A stretch of 64,000 bases of DNA from Bradyrhizobium sp. NAS80.1 (GCF_001908205.1 NZ_LGHL01000012.1:1-64000); one strand, 5' to 3'; counted from the stretch's first letter, positions 43,931 to 53,605 are shown. The notes: generated by a model from the sequence alone, not told the origin. Numbers and translations are program-made.

Positions 43931-44700
43931 GTTCCGAGCCCTTCATCAGCCTGCAAGGCGTCCGGAAAGTCTATCGCAGCGGTGGCGCCGAGTTTTTGGC
44001 AGTATCCGACGTCACCATGGATGTGCAGGAAGGTGAGCTCGTTTCACTGGTGGGCCCGTCCGGTTGCGGCAAGACCACGGTGATGAAGATCCTGGCCGGC
44101 CTTCACGGCGCCGACGGCGGCACCGTGAAGATCGGCAACGCCAGCAGCCCGTTCGATCCGACCCGCGACATCGGCATGGTGTTCCAGCAGGCGCTGCTGC
44201 TGAAGTGGCGAACCATTCTGGACAACGTCCTGCTGCCGGCCGAGATCGTCGGCCTGCCGATGAAGGCCGCGCGCGAGCGGGCGCGCGATCTTCTCAACCT
44301 GGTCGGGCTTGCCGGCTACGAGCAGAAATATCCGCAGCAGCTTTCAGGCGGCATGCAGCAGCGCACCGCGATCGCACGCGCCTTCGTGCACGATCCGAAG
44401 CTGATTTTGATGGACGAACCGTTCGGCGCGCTGGATGCGCTGACGCGTGAGCAAATGAATTTGGAGATGCTGCGAATCTGGCGCGAGAGCGGCAAGACCA
44501 TCATCTTCGTCACGCACTCGATCCAGGAAGCCGTGTTCCTGTCCTCGCATTGCGCCGTGCTGACGGCGGGACCGGCGAAGATGGCCGACTATTTCCCGAT
44601 CGAGCTGCCCTTCCCGCGCGACCTCCCGCTGAAGACGACGGACGCGTTCGGCGCCTATGCGCGCCGCATCTACGCGAAGCTCGGGCTGGGCGCGGCGTAA
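43927..44700 (+). CDS. ABC transporter ATPase (SsuB/TauB type)
   Basis: 257 residues from ATG 43927, overlapping the aldolase stop (ATGA). Walker [10 protein letters not shown] near residue 43, Q-loop [10 protein letters not shown], signature [14 protein letters not shown], Walker [15 protein letters not shown] and H-loop [13 protein letters not shown]. Energises the permease at 40222 with the binding protein at 38349. Followed by a long palindromic repeat (44717-44822). Confidence 0.93.
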   Translation: MSSEPFISLQGVRKVYRSGGAEFLAVSDVTMDVQEGELVSLVGPSGCGKTTVMKILAGLHGADGGTVKIGNASSPFDPTRDIGMVFQQALLLKWRTILDNVLLPAEIVGLPMKAARERARDLLNLVGLAGYEQKYPQQLSGGMQQRTAIARAFVHDPKLILMDEPFGALDALTREQMNLEMLRIWRESGKTIIFVTHSIQEAVFLSSHCAVLTAGPAKMADYFPIELPFPRDLPLKTTDAFGAYARRIYAKLGLGAA

Positions 44701-44716
44701 GGCCGGCCCCTCCGCC

Positions 44717-44822
44717 GTCATTCCGGGGCGCGACGAAGTCGCGAATCCGGAATCCATCAGGCGGCAGTACACGCGGAGAAATGGATTCCGGGCTCGCGCC
44801 AAGAGGCGCGCCCCGGAATGAC
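44717..44822 (+). repeat. Dispersed palindromic repeat (GTCATTCCGGGG type)
   Basis: GTCATTCCGGGGCGCG at the left pairs with CGCGCCCCGGAATGAC at the right; inner arms GAATCCGGAATCCAT and ATGGATTCCGGG also pair. A typical intergenic element after an operon end. Confidence 0.8.
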
Positions 44823-44870
44823 CGTGTACCTTCGGATCACGCTTGAAACGCCGCGTTACCCTCGTTGCAA

Positions 44871-45959
44871 TCAGCCCTTGCGCATCTTGCTGAGCAGGTA
44901 GTTGTCGTAGAAGTTTTCAGCGATCTGCGTGTAGAACAGCAGCTCCTTCATATACGCGTCGTGGCTTTCCTTGGTCCGCTTGAACAGGTCGCTCTTGCTA
45001 GCGAGCTCGTTCAGATGCTCCTGGGCCGCGTTGTAGCTGGCTTCCATCACAGGCTGCGGGAACGCCTTCAACTCCGCGCCGTTCGCGATCAGGCGCTTCA
45101 GCGCCGCCGGATTCACGCTGTCGTATTTCTCGAGCATCCAGGCACCTGCGGCCGAAGCGGCCTGGTTGACGACCGCCTGGTACTGCTTCGGCAATGAAGC
45201 CCATTTCTCGTCGTTGACGATCATGTGCAGCATGGCGCCGCCCTCCCACCAGCCGGGGAAGTAGTAGTACTTGGCCACCTTCTGGAAGCCGAGTTTCTCA
45301 TCGTCATAGGGACCGACGAATTCGACCGCGTCGAGCGAGCCCTTCTCCAGCGCCGCATAGATGTCGCCGCCCGCGAGCTGCTGGGGCACCACGCCGAGCC
45401 GCGCCAGCACATGGCCGCCCATGCCGGCGATGCGGAATTTGAGACCCTTGAGATCGTCGACGGTCTTGATCTCCTTGCGGAACCAGCCGCCCATCTGGGT
45501 GCCGGAGTTGCCGCAGAGAATGGCGTGCGTCTTGAACGGCTTCAGCGCCTCGTTGGTGAGCTCGGCGCCGCCACCGAAATACCACCAGGACTCCTGATGG
45601 CGGTGGTTCATGCCGAACGGCGCGCCGGTCGCGTAGGCCAGCGCCGGTTCCTTGCCGATGTAGAAATACAGCGGCGTCTGCGCCATCTCGACGGTGGCGA
45701 CGCTGACCGCATCGAGCGCCTGGAGGCCGGGAACGAGCTCACCGGCCGCGAAGGTCTGGATCTGGAACTTGTTGTCGGTGGCTTCAGCGACGTATTTCGC
45801 AAAGACCTGCGCGGTGCCGTAGATCGTGTCGAGCGACTTCGGGAAGCTCGAGGTCAGGCGCCATTTGATCTCGGGCATCGACTGCGCAATCGCAGGTGCA
45901 GCAACCAGCGTCGTCGCGCCGGCGACCGCGCCGCCCTTGAGGAATGTACGGCGTTTCAT
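44871..45959 (-). CDS. TRAP transporter substrate-binding protein (DctP/TakP type), Tat signal
   Basis: 362 residues. The twin-arginine motif MKRRTFLKGG leads a signal peptide ending near AIAQS. The mature DctP domain shows IKWRLTSSFPKSLDTIYGTA, PFGMNHRHQESWWYFGGGAE and FRIAGMGGHVLARLGVVPQQ. GGGAGAG lies upstream. The family binds keto acids or other carboxylates and needs DctQ and DctM membrane proteins; none is next to it, so this is an orphan receptor here. Confidence 0.9.
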   Translation of the reverse strand: MKRRTFLKGGAVAGATTLVAAPAIAQSMPEIKWRLTSSFPKSLDTIYGTAQVFAKYVAEATDNKFQIQTFAAGELVPGLQALDAVSVATVEMAQTPLYFYIGKEPALAYATGAPFGMNHRHQESWWYFGGGAELTNEALKPFKTHAILCGNSGTQMGGWFRKEIKTVDDLKGLKFRIAGMGGHVLARLGVVPQQLAGGDIYAALEKGSLDAVEFVGPYDDEKLGFQKVAKYYYFPGWWEGGAMLHMIVNDEKWASLPKQYQAVVNQAASAAGAWMLEKYDSVNPAALKRLIANGAELKAFPQPVMEASYNAAQEHLNELASKSDLFKRTKESHDAYMKELLFYTQIAENFYDNYLLSKMRKG

Positions 45960-46112
45960 GGTGGGGTCTCTCCCTGCAAGTAAGTTTCAAACATATTGGC
46001 TCAGGGGCCACGGCCTTCGCGGACCGTTTGCCCGTTCCTACGGCGGAGTTCAAGCTGGGAGAAGGCATGGAGCCCGGCTGGAGTGCAGCAAATCCGGGCT
46101 ATGAAGCTGCCG

Positions 46113-46370
46113 TTAGAGCAGCTTCGCGCTCACGAACAGCGCCCGCACCGCGTTGGTCGCCTGCACAGCCAGCATCGCATTGTCGGCGGCGCCTTCCAGG
46201 GCCGCGACCGCGGCCTCATGCAGGGTGCGAAATTCCATCCATTCGACGGAATTGTAATTGGTGAGGAATTGGTAGGCTTGGCCGACGGACGCAATCGCCA
46301 GCGTATCGCCGTTCAGACGGATCTTGAACGTCGTGCGCAGCGGGGTCTCGGAACTTGATGGATCGCTCAT
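46113..46370 (-). CDS. DUF982 protein
   Basis: 85 residues. VGQAYQFLTNYNSVEWMEFR then TLHEAAVAALEGAADNAMLA is the DUF982 signature of short rhizobial proteins. Function unknown. ATG 46370 has an AGCAGC leader. Upstream of the DUF2778 gene lies only a short intergenic region. Confidence 0.85.
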   Translation of the reverse strand: MSDPSSSETPLRTTFKIRLNGDTLAIASVGQAYQFLTNYNSVEWMEFRTLHEAAVAALEGAADNAMLAVQATNAVRALFVSAKLL

Positions 46371-46442
46371 GAGCTGCTTCTGGACGAGGACGGCTTAACG
46401 AAGGGGAAACGGCAGCCCCCCACCGTCCCGGCAAATATAATA

Positions 46443-47495
46443 TCAGGAGTCGGTGCTCGCGCGCTGCGTGGCAGTCGCCGATCCGCCCAGGCTCGGCACC
46501 ACGACGAGGCGGTTGAACTCGCCGTTGTCGTAGGCCTTGAGGAAGCGGTCGTAGTCCTTGATCGAGACACAACCGTTGGAATCGCCGCGCGGCCCGAGCA
46601 TGTAGCTGTGGGTCAGCAGACCTACACGGCCGAGTGCGCTGGTGCCGTCAGTGGGCGTCAGGCGCAGCGCGCGGATACCGTGGAACAGCTTTTCACGCGG
46701 CTTCAGATCGTAGGTCGCAGGTGGGGTCGCACCGACCATACGCTGGTCGACGTGCTCCGGATCGTCCATCAGCGCGCCCATGCCCGAATGGGCTTCCAGC
46801 GCGACACCGCTCGGCAGGTAGAGTGCCTGGGCCTTGATGTCATAGACCGCCGTCCGCGAGTCGTAGCCGAGGGCAGCAAGGTCCGGCGCCTTCTTGCTGA
46901 ACAGGCCGCTGTCTGGCGTCAGCGAGGCCAGCTTGATCTTATCTTTGAATTTTTCGAAGAAGTTGCGGTTGTCGACCCTTGGAGTGGTGTCGGCATAGGC
47001 CTGGCTCGAGGCGATCTGAGCGGAGAGGTCCGCCTGGATCGGCCGCGAGCGCGGCATCGGAACGGCGTCGGCGCGCTGCGACGGCTTCGGCTCGTCGGCT
47101 ACGTGCCGGTCGTCATCGGTCAGGGTAAAGCGCCAATCATTACCCTGAAGTCTCTGGGCCAGCATTGCCTTGGCGTCGCGCAGCTTGAGCTGGACCGCAT
47201 TCAGGGCCGAGCGCTCAAGCGCCCGCAAACCGGAGTCGCGGGCGGGCTGGTCACCAGATGCCGAGGCGAAACGGTCGTCAAACGAAGGGGTGTTGGCCGG
47301 CGGCAGCGCGGCGGAGACCAGCGGGGCCGAATCGCCCAAAGTCGATTCGTCCAAGTTCGAGTCGCCCAGGTCCGCGACCCAGGCGGCAGCGCCGAGCGCC
47401 AGCGCGAGCGCCGCCAAAGACAGCAGTATTGTCTCGGCCCGCCCAATACGGCGGCGCGACAACAGCCTCTCGGCTCGTGCGGCGTCGGAAACCAT
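46443..47495 (-). CDS. DUF2778 (tlde1-like L,D-transpeptidase fold) membrane-anchored protein
   Basis: 350 residues from ATG 47495 (GGGGA five bases upstream; the frame from 47570 is not needed). One N-terminal membrane helix (ILLSLAALALALGAAAWVAD). Central low-complexity region, then the DUF2778 domain: AVYDIKAQALYLPSGVALEA, HSYMLGPRGDSNGCVSIKDY with presumed catalytic His and Cys. Related tlde1 domains are toxin-type or housekeeping transpeptidases; a housekeeping cell-wall role is more likely as no immunity gene is adjacent. Confidence 0.8.
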   Translation of the reverse strand: MVSDAARAERLLSRRRIGRAETILLSLAALALALGAAAWVADLGDSNLDESTLGDSAPLVSAALPPANTPSFDDRFASASGDQPARDSGLRALERSALNAVQLKLRDAKAMLAQRLQGNDWRFTLTDDDRHVADEPKPSQRADAVPMPRSRPIQADLSAQIASSQAYADTTPRVDNRNFFEKFKDKIKLASLTPDSGLFSKKAPDLAALGYDSRTAVYDIKAQALYLPSGVALEAHSGMGALMDDPEHVDQRMVGATPPATYDLKPREKLFHGIRALRLTPTDGTSALGRVGLLTHSYMLGPRGDSNGCVSIKDYDRFLKAYDNGEFNRLVVVPSLGGSATATQRASTDS

Positions 47496-47614
47496 TAGAT
47501 CCCCAAATCGACCCCGGGAGTACCCACCCCAACCCGGAGACTCTGTACCAGCTACCACATTGGGATCCAAAAGTTAGGCATAATCGCGACCATCAAGGCA
47601 CGGAAAGGTATCCA

Positions 47615-48052
47615 ATGACCGCTCCTTTCGATCTAGAGCGCTTCGTCCGGGCCCAGGATCCCGTCTATCGCGACGTCCAGGGGGAGTTGGCCCGGGGCCG
47701 GAAGCAGAGCCACTGGATGTGGTTCGTCTTCCCGCAGGTCGCAGGCCTCGGCTTCAGCGCCATGTCCCAGCGCTACGCCATCGCCTCGCGCGAAGAGGCC
47801 AAGGCCTACCTCGCGCACGCCGTCCTCGGTCCGCGCCTGCTCGAATGCACGAGGCTCGTGCTCGCCGTCGAGGGACGGACCATCAACGCGATCCTCGGCG
47901 CACCGGATGACGCCAAATTCCGCTCGTCGATGACGCTGTTCGGCGCCGTGTCCGACGAGCCGGTCTTCGATCAGGCGATCGCCCGATATTTCGCAGGCGA
48001 GCGCGACGGCGCGACGCTGGAGATCCTCCTCAAGCTCGATCGATCGGCGTAG
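47615..48052 (+). CDS. DUF1810 protein
   Basis: 145 residues from ATG 47615 (AAGG upstream). FDLERFVRAQDPVYRDVQGE, QSHWMWFVFPQVAGLGFSAM and RLLECTRLVL identify DUF1810, a family related to the calpastatin-like domain, of unknown function. Convergent to the crotonase gene. Confidence 0.88.
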   Translation: MTAPFDLERFVRAQDPVYRDVQGELARGRKQSHWMWFVFPQVAGLGFSAMSQRYAIASREEAKAYLAHAVLGPRLLECTRLVLAVEGRTINAILGAPDDAKFRSSMTLFGAVSDEPVFDQAIARYFAGERDGATLEILLKLDRSA

Positions 48053-48061
48053 CGCTCGGGA

Positions 48062-48841
48062 TCAGCGGCCCTGGAAGACGGCAGCGCGACGCTCGATGAA
48101 GGACTGAATGCCCTCCTTCGCGTCCGCGCTGCCGAGCACGCGGTCGCGGATCTCCGGGATGTAGGCGATCGCCGCCGCCTCGCCGCCCTCGATATATTTG
48201 GCTGCCGCTTCCTTGGTGACCTGGATGCCGAGCGGCGCGTTGCGCGCGATCATGGCGGCAAGCGCCATAGACCGCTCGATCTGCTCTCCCGGCGGCACGA
48301 CCTCCTGAACGAGGCCGATAGCGTGGGCCCGCTCAGCCGAAAACTCGTCGCACAGCAACAGGTGGTACATCGCATCGCCCCATCCCGCGCGCGACAGGAA
48401 GCGGAAATGCGCGCCGCCGAGCGGTGCGATGCCTCGCTTGGCCTCCATCTGGCAGAACCGCGCGTCTGCAGCCGCGACCACAATATCGCCAGCGAGCATC
48501 AGCTCGATGCCGATCGTGAACACGATACCCTGCACGGCGGTGACGATCGGTTTGCGGCAGCGCTTGGCAAGCCCGAACGGATCGACATTCCCCTCCTTGA
48601 TGTTACGCTTCTCTGCGGTTGGGCCGAAGAATTTCGGCATGTCGAGACCGGCGGTAAAATCCTTGCCCTCGGCGCAGATCACGCCGACGCGGTAGGTCTC
48701 GTTGTCATGCAGCTCGGTTAGCGCATCGGACAATTGCTCCATCATCGCCGGCGTGAACGCGTTCTTTTTCGCGGCATTGTCGATGATGATCTTGAGGACG
48801 TGGTCGTGCACCTCTGTGCGGATCTGACCTCCGGACGTCAT
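48062..48841 (-). CDS. Enoyl-CoA hydratase/isomerase (crotonase) family protein
   Basis: 259 residues (GGGAGGG before ATG 48841). Crotonase fold: DNAAKKNAFTPAMMEQLSDA, RVGVICAEGKDFTAGLDMPK, KPIVTAVQGIVFTIGIELML (oxyanion hole region) and FCQMEAKRGIAPLGGAHFRF. The usual catalytic Glu pair is not clear, so it may be an isomerase or other CoA-acyl enzyme. No neighbouring beta-oxidation genes. Confidence 0.87.
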   Translation of the reverse strand: MTSGGQIRTEVHDHVLKIIIDNAAKKNAFTPAMMEQLSDALTELHDNETYRVGVICAEGKDFTAGLDMPKFFGPTAEKRNIKEGNVDPFGLAKRCRKPIVTAVQGIVFTIGIELMLAGDIVVAAADARFCQMEAKRGIAPLGGAHFRFLSRAGWGDAMYHLLLCDEFSAERAHAIGLVQEVVPPGEQIERSMALAAMIARNAPLGIQVTKEAAAKYIEGGEAAAIAYIPEIRDRVLGSADAKEGIQSFIERRAAVFQGR

Positions 48842-48897
48842 GGCTAACCCTCCCTGATGCTGCTGACGCGGCGCCTCTTGCTCGCGCTCACTATGAC

Positions 48898-49437
48898 ATG
48901 TGTCATATTTCAGCTTGCCGGCATCTATGTCTCAGGCAATGCAGCCCGATTCCGGAGGTCGAGTACCAGGCGCGTCTCGGTGCCGACCTGCCGCCGCGCG
49001 CCGAGCCCTATACGGTGCAAGAGGTCGGCGACGCCGTCGCTTCGCTGCATCCGGGAATCGAACTTGCCGAGTGCCGCTTCGTTCACGACGCGGCCTTTCC
49101 GCCGATGCCGGCGATTCTGGCCGATGGCGCTGGATCGGGATCGATCGTGCTTGGAGAGGCCATCGCCGACTGGCGCAGCCGCGACATCGCCAATCAGGAC
49201 GTCGTCCTCAATTGCAACGGCGCCTTGAGACGCCGCGGAAGCGCTGCGGAGGCGATCGATCATCCGCTGGTGCCGCTCACCTGGCTCGCCAACGAGCTGT
49301 CGCGGACCGGCATCGGCCTCAGAGCCGGCCAGACCGTCAGCACCGGTACACTCACGGGCATGCTGCGGCCGAAAGCGGGCGAGACCTACGTTGCCGATTT
49401 CGGTCCGTTGGGAAACGTGAGCGCGACCTACGCCTAG
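48898..49437 (+). pseudogene. 5'-truncated 2-keto-4-pentenoate hydratase (MhpD family)
   Basis: The frame from about 48950 gives [76 protein letters not shown] and [20 protein letters not shown]. This is the C-terminal two thirds of a hydratase. The first about 80 residues including the start are missing; the preceding codons ([15 protein letters not shown]) are unrelated. Nonfunctional remnant of an aromatic meta-cleavage-type enzyme, or the C-terminal part of a fused frame. Confidence 0.72.
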
Positions 49438-49442
49438 AGCGA

Positions 49443-49516
49443 GTTCGCGTAGGAAGCGCGTCAAAACAAAAATCCAAAGCCCCGTTCCGATTCCATCGGA
49501 ACGGAAATGGCTCAAG
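49443..49516 (+). repeat. Dispersed repeat with CCGTTCCGAT hairpin
   Basis: GCGCGTCAAAACAAAAATCC then CCGTTCCGAT-TCC-ATCGGAACGG (49482-49504) is nearly identical to 30834-30908. Confidence 0.82.
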
Positions 49517-49631
49517 ACGAACGGACACATGCCCGCGTGGCATGCCGGCCGGCAGTGTAAACCCGGGATTAATATCGCCTACCTATCGTCCGTGCAGACT
49601 AATTTTCTCCTGTGCAATTGCCGGACAGATC

Positions 49632-51713
49632 ATGAAAATCGGTACGCTCCTGACCACCGCCATCGTCTCGCTCTCGACCGTGGGCGGCGGCCTCGCCGTC
49701 TACGTCGCCGTGACGAAATACCTGACGATGGACAGGATCGCCGAAGCGCAAGGCCGGCTCGCGATCGTCCGCGCCGCCAGTGACATCCCGCGCTATCTCA
49801 ACCCGGAGCGCGGCTTTGCCACCAACATCCTCTATGGACCCGCGAGCGTCGACCCGGCACAGCTGACCGAGCACGAAAAGCTGCGCAAGCAGACTGACGG
49901 CGCCCGTGACAAGATGAACGCGCTGCGCAAGGAACTGCCCGGCTCGCTCGACGACGGCAACAGCATCGCCGGCAACATCGACGGCATCAATTCGAAATTC
50001 ACCGCGCTACGCGAGGCCATCGACAAGGCGATCGCCGGGCCGGCAGACGCGCGCAAGGACGCCGCCAAGAAGGTCGTCGCCGACAATGCCGTGCTCAACG
50101 CCGGCGTCACCGCACTGCTCAACGAGCAGGTCCGCCGCATGGCAATCCTGAACGGCGATGCCTACCGCCAGGCCAACTACGCCAACATCGCCATGACGCT
50201 GCGCGACATCGGCGGCCTCAATGCGAGCGTGCACAAGAACCTCGTCGGCGGCAAGAAGGTGGCGACCGATGCCGAGAAGGCCGACGTTGCCCGCATGCAG
50301 GGCCGCAACGACCAGATCGTGATGTCGCTGCTGGAACTGCGCGGCAATCCCGCGACGCCGGCCAACGTCGGCGCCGCACTCGAGACGATGAACTCGCGCT
50401 TCGTCGAGGAATTCGGCCGCGAGCTCAAGCTCGTCAAGGACGGCTCCGTCAGCGGCAAGTACGACCACGACGTCGAGACCTACTACGCGGCTTCGCAGCG
50501 TGGCCTCGGGTCGATCATCGGCGTCCGCGACGCACTCTACGACAACGCGGAGCAGATCCTCGCTGGCGCCGCCTCCGCCGCGCGCACCAGCTTCACGATC
50601 GCACTCGCGGGCCTCGTCGCCGTGCTGATCGCCAGCGTCGGCCTCATCGTGATGGTACGCCGCCGGGTTTGCGCCCCGATCGTCAGCCTGACAACCCGGA
50701 TGGCGCGGCTTGCCGACGGCGACGTTGCGGACAGCATCCCCGGCGCCGAGCGCTCCGACGAGATCGGGGCGATGGCCGCGGCGGTTCAGGTCTTCAAGGA
50801 CAACATGATCCGGGCTGACCGGCTCGCCGCCGAGAAGCAGGCCGAGAACGACGGCAAGATGCGCCGCGCCCAGGCGCTCGACGGCCTCACCCGCGCGTTC
50901 GAAGCCAAGGTCACCGAACTCGTCGGCGGCCTCTCCCGGGCCTCCTCCACGATGGAAAGCACCGCGCAGTCGATGACTTCGACGGCGTCCCAGACCAACA
51001 GCCAGGCCGCGGTCGTTGCCGCCGCCTCACAGCAGACCTCGACCAACGTACAGACGGTCGCCAGCGCCACGGAAGAGCTGACCTCCTCGATCGCGGAGAT
51101 CGGCCGTCAGGTCGCACAAAGCACCGAGATCGCGTCCCGCGCCGTCGACAATGCCCGCCGCACCGGCGACACGGCGCGTGCGCTCGCGGAGGGCGCGCAG
51201 AAGATCGGAGACGTCGTCACGCTGATCCAGAGCATCGCCGAGCAGACCAATTTGCTGGCGCTGAACGCGACCATCGAGGCCGCCCGCGCCGGCGACGCCG
51301 GCCGCGGCTTCGCAGTCGTCGCGTCCGAGGTGAAGTCGCTGGCCGGCCAAACCGCCAAGGCCACCACTGAAATCTCCGAGCAGATCACGGCGATCCAGAC
51401 CGCGAGCGACGAAACCGTGGCCGCGATCCGCAACGTCGCCGACGTCATCGCCGAGATCGACCAGATCGGGACCGCGATTGCCTCCGCGATCGAGCAGCAG
51501 GGCTCGGCGACCAAGGAGATCGCCCGTAGTGTCCAGGAGGCCGCCCGCGGCACCCAGGAGGTCAACACCAACATATCAGGCGTCAAGCGCGCCGCCGACG
51601 ATACCGGTGCGGCCGCCAAGGAGGTGCTGGGCGCAGCCGAGCAGCTCTCGACGCAGTCGCGCGATCTCGCCGGACAGTTCGACCGCTTCCTCGGCGAAAT
51701 CAGGGCCGCCTAA
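49632..51713 (+). CDS. Methyl-accepting chemotaxis protein
   Basis: 693 residues from ATG 49632; the open frame from 48900 is longer but noncoding upstream. First membrane helix [20 protein letters not shown], large periplasmic sensor (about 30-310, all helical, no known name), second helix near 315-340 ([20 protein letters not shown]). HAMP near 345-395, then the signalling domain with the hairpin tip [20 protein letters not shown] near 540. No CheW-binding pentapeptide tail is visible. A transmembrane chemoreceptor of unknown ligand. Confidence 0.9.
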   Translation: MKIGTLLTTAIVSLSTVGGGLAVYVAVTKYLTMDRIAEAQGRLAIVRAASDIPRYLNPERGFATNILYGPASVDPAQLTEHEKLRKQTDGARDKMNALRKELPGSLDDGNSIAGNIDGINSKFTALREAIDKAIAGPADARKDAAKKVVADNAVLNAGVTALLNEQVRRMAILNGDAYRQANYANIAMTLRDIGGLNASVHKNLVGGKKVATDAEKADVARMQGRNDQIVMSLLELRGNPATPANVGAALETMNSRFVEEFGRELKLVKDGSVSGKYDHDVETYYAASQRGLGSIIGVRDALYDNAEQILAGAASAARTSFTIALAGLVAVLIASVGLIVMVRRRVCAPIVSLTTRMARLADGDVADSIPGAERSDEIGAMAAAVQVFKDNMIRADRLAAEKQAENDGKMRRAQALDGLTRAFEAKVTELVGGLSRASSTMESTAQSMTSTASQTNSQAAVVAAASQQTSTNVQTVASATEELTSSIAEIGRQVAQSTEIASRAVDNARRTGDTARALAEGAQKIGDVVTLIQSIAEQTNLLALNATIEAARAGDAGRGFAVVASEVKSLAGQTAKATTEISEQITAIQTASDETVAAIRNVADVIAEIDQIGTAIASAIEQQGSATKEIARSVQEAARGTQEVNTNISGVKRAADDTGAAAKEVLGAAEQLSTQSRDLAGQFDRFLGEIRAA

Positions 51714-52304
51714 TTAGTAAGGCGGCGCTTTCCGCGCACGCTGCGCCTTGGCGGCCTCGATCCACCACGAGAGGTCATCGGCAAAGCGCGGGAAGGAGCG
51801 CTCGAGCGCCTTGCCGCCCTCGCCGACCGGCTCGCCCTCCGACGACAGCGTCTGCGCGATCGGGCCGACGCCAATGGTGCTCGACACCACGACCATGCCC
51901 ATCTCCGACAGCGTGCCGTGCCAGGCTGTCGCGGCGCGCGCGCCGGAGAACCGGCCTGCGGAGTAGCTCGCGATCGCGGCCGGACGCCAGAACCACTCCT
52001 CCAGGAAATGGTCGGTGAGATTCTTCAGGCCCGGCTGAATGCCCCAATTGTACTCGCCCGTAACGAAGACGAAGCCATCAGCGCCGCAGATCTGTCCGGC
52101 CAGCCTTTCGAGCACCTCGGGAGCCGAGCCCTTGGGATATTCCTTGTACATGCGGTCCAGCATCGGCAAGCCGATCGCCTTGGCGTCGATGAACTCAACC
52201 TCCTCGCCGCGACCGCGCAGGCGATTGACGACGAAATTCGCAAGGCGGATGCCCATGCGGTCGGAACGATAGGAACCGTAGAGGACGAGGATGCGGTTGC
52301 TCAT
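51714..52304 (-). CDS. NADPH-dependent FMN reductase-like protein
   Basis: 196 residues. Flavodoxin-like fold: ILVLYGSYRSDRMGIRLANF, FVFVTGEYNWGIQPGLKNLT and DHFLEEWFWRPAAIASYS, with GEYNWG matching the NADPH-dependent FMN reductase (ChrR/ArsH-like) pattern. Reduces FMN, quinones or azo compounds. ATG 52304. Stop is one base from the chemoreceptor stop, convergent. Confidence 0.87.
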   Translation of the reverse strand: MSNRILVLYGSYRSDRMGIRLANFVVNRLRGRGEEVEFIDAKAIGLPMLDRMYKEYPKGSAPEVLERLAGQICGADGFVFVTGEYNWGIQPGLKNLTDHFLEEWFWRPAAIASYSAGRFSGARAATAWHGTLSEMGMVVVSSTIGVGPIAQTLSSEGEPVGEGGKALERSFPRFADDLSWWIEAAKAQRARKAPPY

Positions 52305-52354
52305 GGCCGGCAGGTTAGCACGGGATGAGGAGCCGGCCCCAACGATTTGACCCG

Positions 52355-53301
52355 CTATGCCTTCCTTCCGCGCCTCAGCGTTTCTGACGGTGTCTCACCG
52401 AACTGGTCGCGATAGCTCCTGGAGAAGTCGCTGAGATGCCAGAAGCCGAACGCCAGCGCGACGGCCTTGACGCTGTCGGCGCCGGCGAGCAGCCGCCGGC
52501 GCACCAGCCACAACCGGCGCAGGCGCAGATAGCGGTGCAGGCTCATGCCGCAATAGCGGCGGACGACGTCGTGCATGGTGCGCACGGACAGGCCGAGCTT
52601 GCTGGCGATCTCCTCACTGTAGATCGGTTGCGAGAGATCGTCGGTCAGTAGCGCGCGGATATCCTGGAAGATCTTGAATTGCCGCGCATCGTTCGGCCGC
52701 ACGGTCCATCGCGCGGGAACCAGATTGGCGAACGCCGCATCGACCGCGCCGAACAGGGACTCCCTCATTGCAGCCCCTTCAACGGCACTTCGGCAGGATC
52801 GATGGGCTCGGATGCAGCCGCCACCATCTCCCACACCACGTTCCGCAGCCGAAGCAGCGCCGACGGGCTCGTCTCGAAAATCTTGAAGCTGGAGTTCGTC
52901 TCGGGCCAGCCGCGATCCTTCACCTCCGGCCGGAACACGACCACGGCGATCTGCCGCGGCACCTCCTCGATGGTGTTGTAGGCCGCGCCGCTGCTGCCGA
53001 TGACGATGACCGAGCGGTCGCGCTGCGTGCCATTGAAGCGGATGGGGATTTCGAGGTCGTCCATCGCAAAGCCCACCGCCGTGCAATCGGCGGCGAGCTG
53101 CGCGTCCACCACGCGCGGGAACGTCCGCGTCACGGACACGTCGCTGCCGGGCAGACGCAAAATCATCTGCTCGGCCGCAATCTTTCGCACGAGCGGCGTA
53201 AACTCGATGTTCAGGCCGCGTATCGAACTGCGAAACTCGTCGACGTCAGAAAATCGAAACATCTTTGGCGCCAACGCTGGCGCATCATCATTGCTGTTCA
53301 T
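52355..53301 (-). pseudogene. AraC-family regulator split by a frameshift
   Basis: The reverse frame 53301-52765 encodes a cupin-type sensing N-terminus (MFRFSDVDEFRSSIRGLNIE to FKIFETSPSALLRLRNVV) ending LKGLQ-stop. A second frame from 52768 (MRESLFGAVD) encodes the AraC helix-turn-helix (EEIASKLGLSVRTMHDVVRR, FGFWHLSDFSRSYRDQFGET). One extra base in the G4 run (C4 at 52774-52777 on the plus strand) would join them into about 315 residues, normal for the family. ATGA overlap also permits two coupled proteins. Confidence 0.75.
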
Positions 53302-53364
53302 GACAAATGAAAAAACCGCGTCAGGAAACGACGCGCCCGGCGATGGTGCCGATCCGAATCCCCC

Positions 53365-53393
53365 CCTTTCGGTTCCCCCAGTACACCGAAAGG
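53365..53393 (+). other. Hairpin in the gap between the AraC and DUF2336 genes
   Basis: CCTTTCGGT pairs with ACCGAAAGG around an 11-base loop. It lies in the 304-base gap 53302-53605, which otherwise holds only AT-rich promoter-like DNA near 53520-53600. Could be an operator or RNA structure; no clear T-run. Confidence 0.4.
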
Positions 53394-53605
53394 AATCATC
53401 CTAGCCGGTCAGGTTCAGTTGGCGAGGGTCCAATTCAAAGGACAAGCGGGCGGTTCAAGCCTCGCCAAATTTCGATAGCGTTTCCAGCCCCCTCAACGGT
53501 GCGGAAATACCCAGGCGATCGAGATATGGAATTCAAAATTAACACCTTTGAAGTGCAATAGCCCGGTTCGAATAGTCAAAGTTTATTTAAATTCAGGCTC
53601 CTGCC

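Noticed and set aside
48900..49631. Long N-terminal extension of the chemoreceptor
   Set aside because: The extension overlaps the hydratase remnant and the dispersed repeat in another frame; ATG 49632 gives the normal membrane start.
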